Source: Lepturacanthus savala | Lineage: Eukaryota; Chordata; Actinopteri; Scombriformes; Trichiuridae | Length of the DNA: 64,000 bases | Direction of reading: 5' to 3' | Assembly (NCBI GenBank): GCA_030544235.1 | Contig: CM060464.1 | Location: 21,303,152 to 21,367,151 of the forward strand | Shown here: piece by piece, positions 34,535-45,300 of the stretch | Layout of the letters: the number at the start of each line of letters is the position of its first letter | Position numbering within the stretch: position 1 is the stretch's first letter | Translations under genes and position numbers: made by a program | The notes under the pieces: generated by a model | Database searches by the model: none | The model's input: the letters and a program-made list of their open reading frames with translations, nothing else | Told to the model about the DNA's origin: nothing

Positions 34535-36345
34535 TTATTATTATTCTCGTTCTTATCCGAAATGAATTGCCTTTTTGGGGACTTTCCCATACCTCAAAAC
34601 TCACCAAAATTGCTGTGCACATCTGGAGTCGCGAAAATTTACGTATTCTATAGGTCTCCAGCATGGACACACAAAAATGGCTCTACAGCGCCCCCTGGAA
34701 ATTTTCAAAACACCCTCCGCATTGGGCTTAGTTTTACCAATCGTCATGAAATTCGGCACACACCTTCATCATGCCAAGACACACCAAAAAGCCTCTTGAC
34801 ACCATGGTGAAATCACAACAGGAAGTCGGCCATCTTGAATTGAAATTTCGCCAAAAGGGCGATTTTGGCCATTTCCACACCTCGCATCTGTGCGAACTTG
34901 TCCTAGAGATTACAAGGTCACGACCTCAAACTCGGCCAGGATGCTCTCAAGGCATGTGTGATTCAAAGTTATCAAAACCGTTTTCCTAAGTCTTACGGTC
35001 TGGCTGTGGTGGCCCCGCCTTTTTTGGTCATCGCTTCAGAGCTCGCCATCTAACTTTGAATGGCTGTCACGCCCACATACTTTACTCTATCAGCTTCAAA
35101 CTGACTGGACGTGACCATGGCTCCGCCCCCAGTGTTTTGACATCATGATTACCCACTTAGTATGTGGCGCCCCCTAGTGGTAACAGGAAGTGACCTTTTT
35201 TTTCTTTTACATGTACTAAAGACACATCGTTCAACTTAGAAACTTCATTCCACCTCTAAAACATGTAGAACACATTGGTGAAGCTATATGATGAACGCTG
35301 TAAGGCCACGCCCTATGGCGTCCGTGTGGTGAGGCAGTGACGATCGATCCCTCGCCATGAAAATACGTTTGGCTTTTTGATGGCTTTAACGATGACTTAT
35401 CATCATGAAAATGGAAACACAGGTCAAAGGTGGCATCCTCTATGATTTGATAGGGGCAACCCACATGGGTGGGGCCAAATGCCTCTGTAGCGCCCCCTGG
35501 AATCTTTCAAAAACCCCTCCACATTGGGCTTAGCTTTCCCAATCATCACGAAATTCGGCACACACCTTAATCGTGCTAAGACGCACAAAAAAGCCTCATG
35601 ACGTCATGGTGAAATCCCCACAGGAAGTCGGCCATCTTGAATTGAATGGGCGATTTTTGGCGATTTCCTCACCTCGCCTCTGATCGATGTCCTCCTACAG
35701 CTTTTACAGTATGCAACTCAAACTTTGCCAGGATGTTCTCAATGGATGTGTGATAAAACAATCATTCAAAGCCTTTTGTGAACTCACACGGTCTGGACGT
35801 GGCGGCCCCGCCATTTTGGGTCACTCGCCATGTAAATACGTTTGGCTTTTTGATGGCTTCACCAACATTATATCATCATGAAAACGGATTCACAGGTCAA
35901 GGGTGCCAAAGAATTTGACCTGATGATGGCAACTTCCATGGGCGGGGCTAAATACCTCTATAGCGCCCCCTTTAAATATTCAATATACCCTCTCCATGGG
36001 GTTTCTTTTATCGTAGAAACATGAAATTCGGTACACACGTGTATCTTGACCAGACAAACATAAAAGTCTCCGGCACCAACGGTCTATGTCAAACAGGAAG
36101 TCTGCTGCCCCCTGGTGGACACATTTAACTTGTCATAACTCTGTCCCACATAAACCGATCTGCCTCAAACTTCACACATGTGATCAGGATGGGTCCCTCT
36201 ACGCTCCACCCAAAGTTAGGGTACTGTGGTGCTGCCCCCTGGTGGTCACACCGTTAACATCAAATAACTCTGCATTGCAATGCTTTATCTGCTCCAAACT
36301 TTACATGTGTGATGAGAGACTGCCGCTGAACGTAGACACCCAAGC

Positions 36346-36381
36346 ACGTCCAGACCGTGTGAAGTCACACGGTCTGGACGT
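36346..36381. repeat. Perfect 17-bp-arm hairpin in R2b
   Basis: Same arms as the L1 hairpin with a 2-nt spacer (AG), at the matching junction in the right arm. Confidence 0.95.
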
Positions 36382-37065
36382 AGCGGCCCCGCCATTTTGG
36401 GTCACTCGCCATGTAAATACGTTTGGCTTTTTGATGGCTTCACCAACATTATATCATCATGAAAACGGATTCACAGGTCAAGGGTGCCAAAGAATTTGAC
36501 CTGATGATGGTGACTTCCATGGGTGGGGCTAAATACCTCTGTAGCGCCCCCTTTAAATATTCAATAGCCCCTCTCCATAGGGTTTCTTTTAGCGTAGAAA
36601 CATGAAATTCGGTACACACGTGTATCTTGTCCAGACAAACATAAAAGTGTTTGGCACCAATGGTCTATGTCAAACAGGAAGTCTGCTGCCCCCTGGTGGA
36701 CACATTTAACTTGTCATAACTCTGTCCCACATAAACCGATCTGCCTCAAACTTCACACATGTGATCAGGATGGGTCCCTCTGCGCTCCACCCCAAGTTAG
36801 GGTACTGTGCTGCTGCCCCCTGGTGGTCACACCATTAACATGAAATAACTCTGTGTTGCAATGCTTTATCTGCTCCAAACTTTACATGTGTGATGAGAGA
36901 CTGCCGCTGAACGTAGACACCCAAGTATGGTTACGCCGACAGCGCCACCTGCTGGATGAGTGTGGCATGGCAGTTTTCTGTTTCAGCCAGCCATTTTTTT
37001 TCACCCTCCTCAGTCTGAGCACAATGCACGCGCTACTCCGGCAGTGGCACGGAGAGGGGTCAATG

Positions 37066-37217
37066 GCGCGGGGGGCAGTGGCATAGCAGGGCGGGGGCGC
37101 AGGATGGCGGTGGTACAGGGCGGTGGCATGGCAGGGCGGTGGCATAGCAGGGCGGTGGCATGGCAGGGCGGTGGCATGGCAGGGCGGTGGCATGGCAGGG
37201 CGGTGGCATAGCATGGC
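37066..37217. repeat. 15-bp minisatellite in R2b
   Basis: Inverted counterpart of the L1 minisatellite. The order of the ATGG and ATAG variants differs from L1, although the flanking sequence appears the same, so the repeat has changed since the arms separated. Confidence 0.9.
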
Positions 37218-37230
37218 GAGGGCCCGTTAA

Positions 37231-37248
37231 TGCTGCTTGCAGCACTAG
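37231..37248 (+). other. Right outer 3'-terminal hairpin and CTAG
   Basis: TGCTGC-TT-GCAGCA followed directly by CTAG and then host TTATATAT. The inverted near-copy of the opposite end, GCGAGGGCCCGTTAA, lies just inside it at 37216-37230. Confidence 0.8.
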
Positions 37249-38050
37249 TTATATATATATTCTTTTCTTACATGTCATTTGTACTCTCTACTGCTGTTGA
37301 TAATACGAGTTCCCCACTGAGTTTAAAGATCAGAAGTCATGTTTTAATTGGGATTTGTGGTTTCAAGGGGAGAAGGTATGTTAACTATTTCTTGACAAAC
37401 CAACAGTTTAGCTCAGTTTATCAGATACAAGAGTTAGTTCTCTCTTTAGGCAAAAGGGTACCAGCTGTAGCAACCTCTTGGTGACAACACGCTCTTGGCC
37501 ACTGTGGACTGGTTGCTCAGTGTTGTGGTAAAATTCCAAACCTGGCTCTCTCCATCTGGCTGCCTAATCATCCCCAATGTGTGACTGGCTCAATGATTTA
37601 CTTTCCTTCTCTCTCCATCTCTAGCTCAAGTTTATGTGTGGTAAGAATTCTGGCACAAAATTTGATGTGTGGTAAGAATTCTGGCACAAAATTACTTCCG
37701 TGAAACATCCACATGGGTGCTACCCATTGGTGGTGGTTGAAGTTTCCGCCCATTCGCAGCAAGAATTTTGGGAATCAAGTGGGTATTTTTATAATTGTTA
37801 TTATTCCTAAGTAGTCTATTTAATGGCAGTCAGTCAGCTTTCATCCAGATTTGATATCGCAAAACCAATAAGATGAATGAAATTTGAAAGGGTCTGTTTG
37901 TAAGCTGCAAGAAAGGGTTGTGTCGTGAATAGGCATGTCTTCATCAGGAAACACACTCCTTTGCAGTAGATGGTGATATGTACCTTAACGAGATCTAACC
38001 CTAACCTGTTTTATTATGTTACTATTATGTTAGCTGGTAATATAAAGGCG
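37249..38050. other. Intergenic stretch with a 31-bp tandem duplication
   Basis: No gene was recognised. The block ATGTGTGGTAAGAATTCTGG plus CACAAAATT occurs twice with a period of 31 bp (37634 and 37665). Confidence 0.6.
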
Positions 38051-38250
38051 CATGTGTTAAACTGTGGTCCTGGTGGGGTCCTGGGTGCAGGCTTTTGTTC
38101 CAATCAAGGAGTTACATACCTAATTTGACTAATCAACCACTAGAGCCCTTGCTAAAGACCTTCATTAGTAGAATCAGGTGTGTTACTGCTTGGTTGGAAC
38201 AAAAACCTGCAACCACACTGCCCCTCCAGGACTGCAGTTTGACACTCCTG
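38051..38250. mobile_element. MITE-like element with long imperfect inverted repeats
   Basis: The two halves are inverted copies: GCAGGCTTTTGTTCCAATC near the left pairs with GATTGGAACAAAAACCTGC-like sequence at the right, and the ends CATGTGTTAAACTG and CAGTTTGACACTCCTG pair imperfectly. The right end read inward is CAGGAGTGTCAAACTG, like hAT-type ends seen in fish. There is no coding capacity. A convincing target duplication is not visible (TAAAGGCG versus TTAAGGTC). Confidence 0.75.
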
Positions 38251-38419
38251 TTAAGGTCTACACTCAAAATATAATGTCTGGCAATTTGATATCAAGTGGG
38301 CTGGACCAGTAAAAATTAACATATAATTAATCTCACCTACAAATTCTCCCCCTCCTTTTTATGTAAATAAATACATTATACATTTTTACATGGTACCTTC
38401 AATTAAAAAAAAAAAAAAA

Positions 38420-38695
38420 CAGGAGAGGTGTCAAAAACAATAATATATGAATATACTGAATAATATTTAGTTTTTTAAGCAGCAGGTAAAGCTATTTCTT
38501 GTCTTTCAAAACTATTTACAAAACAAAACTGCAAATATTGTATCCCATTGAGCACTGAAAGATGCTCCCTGGCTTCACAATTTCATGAATAAACATGAAC
38601 ATATCTATGTTTTGTGACACTTTGCCATCTATGGGGTGGATTAGACCCTTTAGTGAGCCAGTCCTGGCCCCCAGGCAGCATGTTTGACACCCCTG
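38420..38695. mobile_element. hAT-type non-autonomous element
   Basis: The right end read inward is CAGGGGTGTCAAACATG and the left end is CAGGAGAGGTGTCAAA, a short terminal inverted repeat of the CAGGGGTGTCAAA type typical of fish hAT MITEs. The body is AT-rich and non-coding. The left end sits in a poly(A) run, so the target duplication cannot be read. Confidence 0.7.
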
Positions 38696-41600
38696 TCGTA
38701 GAGTCAAAATTACAATAGGGAAAATAATCTCTTAGGGCCCTAATATATAGTATATATAGAGATTTAATATTTAATGTTTAGTGTTACTCGTTAGTGTGCA
38801 TATTGTTTTCTGTCATCTTTGAGCATCTTTGTATGCTGACTCAAATACACTCAGTCAGTCTCATAATACCCATCTCACTCTATACTTCAATCCTTGCTCC
38901 TCACTTTACTATCTGGTTTTCCCACTTCAGTATGGGCTGTGACTGTTCTGTAGAGTCACTGGGTTTTATGTTAAGCTCTTCCTAAACCCTGGGAACAGGA
39001 GATAAGGAGGTGGAGGAGGTAGATCTCTCCTCAGGGTCTTTTTCTCGCACACTTGCTTCGTCCCAAACCGTATGATCCCCCTCTTTAAGTTTTTTTTGTG
39101 ATCTCCATTTTTTCACTTCCCTACAACATATAGCATATATTTTGCATGCATTCTGCAAAGTTTGTTTTCTTTCAAAAACATTTCTGTTTGTGAGTGACTT
39201 TGTCTGTCTCCCCCACCTTCTCTGTCAGTCTCTCTCTCTCTCGTCTCACTCTCAATTTCTGTTTGTCTCTCCACCATTCTCTCTATCTTTCACTCTGATC
39301 ATAGCAGTGTCCTTGTACTGTAAGCTGTGTGATGCTTTAAAAGAACAGTAACTCTACATTCCTACCAATAGCGACATCTTTTTTGCTGAGTGTCAAGGAT
39401 ATCGGCACAAAAGATTTGGCTAGGGAAGGGGCTAAGATATAGAGAAAAAGATAAAAAGACAAAGAAAAAATATTAAAGACGAAACTTTGCAAGACAAGAA
39501 AAGAAATCCAGGATATGAGAGAAAAAAGACATCTGAAATTCCCTCTCATGACAATGTGTTTGAGGTTCACAGCATGTGTGGCACTCAAATGTCAGAAAGG
39601 AGATTGGAAAGTTTTTTTTCTTTTATAATGCAGCTGAATAAATCATGAAAGAGATGTCTTTCATAAAGACTTTATATAAGGTATTTATATGGAGTTCACC
39701 ATGATGCAATCACACTGTAGGATTTTAATATTTTAAATTCTTAGACGTGTAAATGTAGAGATCACAGAATAAACAGGGACAAATTAGTACTCTGGGTCTT
39801 GATCTATACAGTACTCTATCACCTCTGATATGTGCGGAAATGTTCAATTAGCACAATGTCAAAAAAAGCGAGAATCACAGTAAATATCCAGAGATATAAT
39901 GACAGTATACTCACATGCACATTGAGTCTCACTAGATGACAGGAAGAATAAGCCGCATTTTCTGGCTTTTTTAAAAAGTGTTTTTACACAATCTAACAAA
40001 CATATAAATAACATATAAAGATACCTAAATAAAGACGATAAAAATAAAATGAACAATTCCATTTTTATAATTGAATTTAGCCAATGCACAAAATGGAATA
40101 AATAATTCTGTTATTCAGATGATAGGAAATAAAGAGAATGTAAAAATGTGAAAATAAATTAATAATAATTGTAAAAAAAAAACATTCCACGTTAAGAAAC
40201 TCAGGATTAACTCAAATAAATATAAATTTTCTTTTCTTCCAAATCCAATCCAAAAGACTACATATGTATTTTTTTACTGCCCATTAGAATGACATACTTC
40301 CTTATCTGACAATCAATTGCCTCTACCCTACAAAGCCGGCACAAATAAATGTTGTAAAATTTCTGTTTTATGTGACAAGGCCATGGTTAAGATTTGGTGA
40401 TCTTCGGACAAAGAACATCTTGGTCAGGTACAGGGAAATATCATGATTTAGAGAAAAAAAGAGTTAATTTGTTAAGGTTAGCTTCATCATTACAATAATA
40501 ATGATCTGGTCATGTTTAAAAGATCTACCAATGTTGACTGTTGGTAGGAAAGGTGAAACTACAGTGGTGGATTTAGCAATGATTTAGTATGTATGGGGGC
40601 CCCCTCATATGATTAGAAGTATGAGGATCTAAGGAAAGAAAAGGTCATCGTACAGGAGAGCAACAACTTTCCCTTTAAACACTTCTTTGCTCCAAAATGA
40701 AGATGGAAAGTTAATAGTTACAATGGAACCCAACAGAGAATAAGACCACCTACCTATGCGTCTTTGTTAAGGCCACCCAGGGCTATCATAACCACCCAGG
40801 GCACCAATAACAACCACCTGGTAACAACAACCATGATAACCATATCACCTCGTTAACCCGTCCACAACGTTTATGTGACTAACTAGCTGTTATTCAGAAC
40901 AACTTTGCAATCACTGGTTTAGAACACACCAATTGTCCCAAACACCAAAAAAGCAGTGGTGCCAGCAGGGTTTCAGAATTCCACTGGGCCTGAATAGTCC
41001 AATAATCATTCATTATGAAATTTGCAATACATACCACAATTGGTTATATGACAGGATCACATGTGTGGTGCACTACAGACACCCAGAAACCACCAACACA
41101 TTATCTTGACATTATGGTGTCAGTGCATCAGAACACAAATAATAACACAGTTAAATATTATGAAAATATTTCTTACATATTTAAAGCAAAGTCTCCACAG
41201 CATATGAATCCATAATAATCCATAATAATGTCATGATAAATGATGTGTCAAACCAACAAGTTGAGTGACTATCCTAACACAACATCAATGGGTTGAACCT
41301 GTGTGTTTATTAAAGACAAATGTGTTTATTACCACCCACCAAAAATACCACCTTTCCAAAAAATTGTACGCACATTGCATAGACGATTCGCCTGATGTGT
41401 ATGTAGCAACCACCTGAAAGTGCTATCTAGTTTGCTGCCAACATGCTACTGTCTAGGAAACACCTAGGCAACTATGACTAAGGCAGTCAGCTTAATAAAT
41501 AAAAAAGAATATGTCATAGCAGTTAGTCTCTAAAAACATTAGCTACTGATAGTGGTAACTAATCTTTAATGAGCTTGCAAAAATAGATTCCTGGGAGTGG

Positions 41601-42154
41601 CACTCATCAACATTCCCACTTTGGAAATTTTGGAGTTACTGAATGATCAATATTTGCTGTATTTAATCCATTAAATCCATTAAGAATGTACTTGCACCTA
41701 CTTAGCCTCTTATACTTGCTTGCTCTATCCACAAGGCTGGAAGATTGTATTAAGCACAGGAAATTCAAAGTCCACAGGACCTATATCTATGTCTGAGCTG
41801 TTTTCAATCTAATGTGTCTCCTGCCTCTCATGGACTCAGGCTTTAAAGTAATTCTACAAAGTTTGACATTGGGAGATTTGAACTTGGCAGACCTACATTG
41901 TTCTTTCCCATAGCTTTGCTGCTGGTGGGTGTCAGACAGAATTGTTTGTTAATAACACAGTAAGTGGCTACTTGCAACAAGCTGGATTATAGTGAGAGGC
42001 TACAGGGGAGAGAGTAAACAAGTTAGAGTATTTGCGTTAAACTTCTCCACCAAAGTAGACCTGGTATTTGTATGATGAACTTAAAAAATTTGAAAGAATG
42101 TTGACATTTTTAAACAAACTCGAGATCTACCTTTTTGATGAATCGTTACTTGTT
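38696..42154. other. Intergenic stretch, no recognised gene
   Basis: AT-rich, with short open frames only. A run of ACCACC/GGCAAC-type motifs (40740-40860 and 41400-41470) looks like decayed dispersed repeat. Confidence 0.45.
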
Positions 42155-42205
42155 TATTACCTCTGCCAAGAAGGTAATGTAATCACCAGCATTTGTCTGG
42201 TTTTT
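42155..42205 (+). repeat. Fragment of the ATTACCTCCGCCAAGG dispersed repeat family
   Basis: TTACCTCTGCCAAGAAGGT followed by CAGCATTTGTCTGG, a short diverged copy of the family better seen at 42711. Confidence 0.55.
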
Positions 42206-42251
42206 GATTATTTGGTAGATCTTAGAAACCATGAAAAGAGACTCTGTGGCT

Positions 42252-42313
42252 GGTAGTGTAGTCGAGTGGTCTAAGCCATTCAGGAGTTATGGGTTTGAAT
42301 CCCACCCCTGCCA
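42252..42313 (+). pseudogene. tRNA-Leu-like relic lacking the anticodon arm
   Basis: The sequence runs GGTAGTG, then an A-box region (GTCGAGTGGTCTAAG), then a perfect T-arm/B-box (GGGTTTGAATCCC) and the acceptor 3' side CCTGCCA. Acceptor ends can pair at 6 of 7 positions. It matches cytosolic tRNA-Leu except that about 20 nt spanning the anticodon stem and loop are missing. It may be the head of a tRNA-derived SINE. Confidence 0.65.
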
Positions 42314-42710
42314 TTCGGGTGTTTGTAGTGGGAGCGATTGACAACATTCACTGGTGAGGCCGGTGGCTGCCGGCTGTCAGTATGGTGTGAAAATTCACTA
42401 CTGTGACATTCTGTTTTTTTGAGGCTTCACACATTAACACTTCCAATTTGGCCAACTTCTTCCAAATCTATTTGCCGAGAAAGAGCAGTGGCTAGTCGAG
42501 TCCTCACTTTTGCTTCACTTTAAATCAGTGAAATGTGGCTGAAAGAACTAGCAGGAACATTCCTAGCAGAATGGTGCAGCAGAAGCATACTGGATCTATA
42601 ACCCAATGTGTCAATGAATCAAAGCCCTCTTCTGCTATCTTTGTTTTTTTGTGGAATAAAGCATGGCTACAGGCAGTTCCACCACTGCCAGTTTGACATT
42701 TGGTCTCTAA
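42314..42710. other. Sequence downstream of the tRNA-Leu relic
   Basis: This could be the body of a tRNA-derived SINE (for example GGTGTGAAAATTCACTACTG at about 42385), but no tail or target duplication was identified. No gene was recognised. Confidence 0.35.
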
Positions 42711-42865
42711 TTATTACCTCCGCCAAGGAGGTGATGTTTTCGCCGGTGTTTGTTTGTCTGTCTGTTAGCAAGATAAGACAAAAAGTTTGACTGAGTTTCA
42801 TCAAACTTTCACAGTGAATGTTGGGTATCATGAACAGATGATTCAATTTTGACAAAATATATTTG
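42711..42865 (+). repeat. ATTACCTCCGCCAAGGAGGT dispersed repeat copy
   Basis: Starts ATTACCTCCGCCAAGGAGGT and continues through a TTTGTTTGTCTGTCTGTTAG stretch, as in a repeat family common in fish and other animals. Its class is not known to me. Confidence 0.6.
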
Positions 42866-45264
42866 TTTTATATTTAATTTTTGAATACCAAAAATCATCC
42901 CCACAAAATTATTGGTTTCACTAGTGGGATATGATATATTTGAATCTAGAAGAGCCGCACTCTTTTGGCAAGTGACTAGATGTAGTTGATATTGATTTAT
43001 ATTTGAAATTTCTACACTATTTTTTACAGTTATACTAAATTGTAATGCACATAGAGAATGTGAACTTTTGGCTTGTTTAGTTTGTGTGCTTCATTCCTGT
43101 TTTGATTTACTATCACATCCTCAGCTCAAATCCCTTCTGTAAACATGAATAAATGCCCTGTTTGTAGCCAGCTTTGTTCCTTACAACATCCAAAATAAAT
43201 TAAAGCCAAGTTGATTTAAAAAGCTGGTCAAATATAACTAGGGTGATGATGTTTTATTTTATTTTATTTTTTTGACTGACTATTGTTAGTTTGTTTTTGA
43301 TCTTTTTACACACATTCAAAGATGCTACACTTCACTGTTTTATTATTTACTTAACACTGAATTTTGGGAAATTCATAATTAAAAGTTAAACCTAAATAAA
43401 GGGACAGCCTATAGCTACCTATCAAGATCCCCATCATGCATGATTTGACTGTGTTTATGCATCAGTGAATCATAAATTGACCGTCCCAATTTTGAGCCAT
43501 ATTTGTCCAATACCATCCTAGTCATTATTATAGACATCTTGAACCCAGATGAAGGATTTTAATCATTGAACATCTGGATCTTAGGCTATCAGTGGATCAA
43601 AATAATAAAATAAAGTGTTAGCATTAGCCCATGTGGCATCGCTGCCTTGCGGTAACAGCTCGGTTTGCTACTGAACAACATTGGAGAAACACAGATTTTG
43701 AAGTGAAACTGCATTATAAGTGTTTTTGCTTTAATCACCAGGTCTGTTTGTTTTGGAGCAAGAGACCTCTAAAGGTAATTTGGCTCCCATTAAAGCCTTC
43801 TGTACTGTGGACATTGAAGGAACCTTGACCAAGACCGCAGCAGAAGAATGCAACAGCATGACTTACACAATGCTACTTTATGACATCATCAACCATGTCT
43901 TTTGTTATTGTTTTGATGCAGCAGAAAATACACATTATGCATTTAATGATACATAAGGTCAATAGAATTTCTAGTTGTTACTAAGGTTTGGAACAAAGTT
44001 AGAAGATCAATAACATCCCTTTCTCATGTGGAGCCTTATCTATAGCGGTGATGGATAGTTTTGAGCCTCTTCCGTTTCCTCCTGAGAATAAGGAGCACAA
44101 ACCACAAAGAGAAAGTGATTAAACACATGGCCAAACTTTCAAAGTAAAGCACAGAGTATGTCTAACAATAGGACCACTCAGTGAAGCAATGAATAATAAT
44201 GTTCTAGGACAGCAGCTGACAGTGTGGCGAGGACAGAATGAAAAAAAAAGTGAGGGAAATATCATGGGAGGAGACGATAACAGCACTTCCAACCAATAAA
44301 TGTCTGTAAACACTTAATGTTTGGATCTCACAGCCAATAGATACAGACCATAAGTTAAAAAAAAAACAACACAAAAGAGACACAACACCCAAAACTCTGC
44401 CCTGTCAGGCCAGACTAGGAGCAAGACAGATGGACAGAAGAGAGAGAGAGAAATACCAAAAAGAATGAAGGAAGCCCACAGAGGAAAAGGAAACAGATGA
44501 ACAAGGGTAAAAGGAGTTGGATCAATGCTTTATCAGTGTTCCCAGACCTGAACATCCCTTTTGGTTTGACTTCAAGATAATTGTGGCTGCAGCTGGGGTA
44601 GCAGTGGACGTTACAGAGGCGAAAAACAAAAGATAAAGATGAAACATGAAAGGAGGTTGAGAGCTGTGCAAGTGTTAGTACCAATAGGGGAACTTGAAAA
44701 AATACATTGTTTTGTAATCTAAACAAATGTGAAGGCAACTCATCACTGAAAAAAAACAAACAACAAACAACAAACAAACAAACAAAAACAATCATCAACA
44801 GTCAATGAACCTTATATATAATATTTATTAAAATGACAATAGACAGTTTAATTTAATAAACATAGGTGGGATTAATTAATTAACCATTGGTGCATTCCAT
44901 TTGAGGGGAAAGGGTCATGGCGCATGCTGGCACATGCTGGCAGTCCCCTTTTTAAATTGTTTTCCTGCTATGGCCAGACAAGCGAATTATAATTATAATA
45001 ATATATATTTTAAATATCCGTTAATTACATTATATTAATAATTACAAGTCTTAGTGGTAAACCTTGTTTTTTTTTCATTTCCAGAATATTCCTTCATTAT
45101 CATCATTTTGCATCATTTTTGTCAGTTACATCTGTAGCAGTTAATAAATCATGTAAACTGTGGCCAAGCTAGAGAAAGCTCCTTATCTATTATATGCACT
45201 AACATAACATTGATAGTTTAAACTCAATTTCAAGATCATGGTCTACAGGTCACCATCTATACAC
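42866..45264. other. Intergenic stretch, no recognised gene
   Basis: Includes (ACAA)n around 44755-44790 and short open frames, the longest of which have no recognisable similarity. A 67-codon frame at 43753-43956 was considered and not accepted. Confidence 0.5.
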
Positions 45265-45300
45265 CATTACATTAGATGTCACCATACATCTAATGTAATG
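45265..45300. repeat. Perfect 14-bp inverted repeat
   Basis: CATTACATTAGATG, an 8-nt spacer, then its exact reverse complement CATCTAATGTAATG. CACCAT also repeats on the left side, suggesting templated duplication. Confidence 0.92.

Larger units (their letters stand above)
16950..37248. repeat. 20.3-kb inverted array of Helitron2/Helentron-like units
   Basis: Long head-to-tail repeats of about 2.0-3.0 kb fill the interval. Units left of 31133 lie on the minus strand and those right of 31218 on the plus strand, so the whole is a giant imperfect palindrome with the hairpin-CTAG ends outermost. Unit boundaries carry the perfect hairpin TGCTGC-TT-GCAGCA followed at once by CTAG, and the next bases are always TT. 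The opposite end begins TTAGGGCCCGAGC, and an inverted near-copy of that sits just inside the hairpin (GCGAGGGCCCGTTAA). Asymmetric inverted repeats, a 3' hairpin, a fixed CTAG-type end and tandem arrays are features of Helitron2/Helentron elements and their non-autonomous derivatives. No helicase or Rep gene is encoded. The alternatives are a complex satellite or a palindromic transposon of unknown class. Confidence 0.85.
34535..37248 (+). repeat. Array unit R2b (2714 bp), outermost right
   Basis: It begins with the ATT-type run and the L5-specific CTCGTTCTTATCCG edge and ends in the hairpin (37231-37244) and CTAG. From about 36340 outward it is the mirror image of L1, including the duplicated head and the 17-bp-arm hairpin. 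Long stretches compared by eye showed no differences outside the minisatellite. CTCF-like matches on the minus strand start at 35166, 36104, 36231, 36685, 36812 and 36941; CRE at 35599-35606. Confidence 0.88.

Noticed and set aside
16950..37248. Ribosomal DNA or centromeric satellite
   Set aside because: No rRNA similarity; unit ends carry transposon-type termini, and units are much longer and more structured than typical centromeric satellites.
43753..43956. 67-codon frame (MEQETSKGNLAPIKAF...) as a gene
   Set aside because: No recognisable similarity, low-complexity surroundings, and no splice or promoter context; this length is expected by chance.
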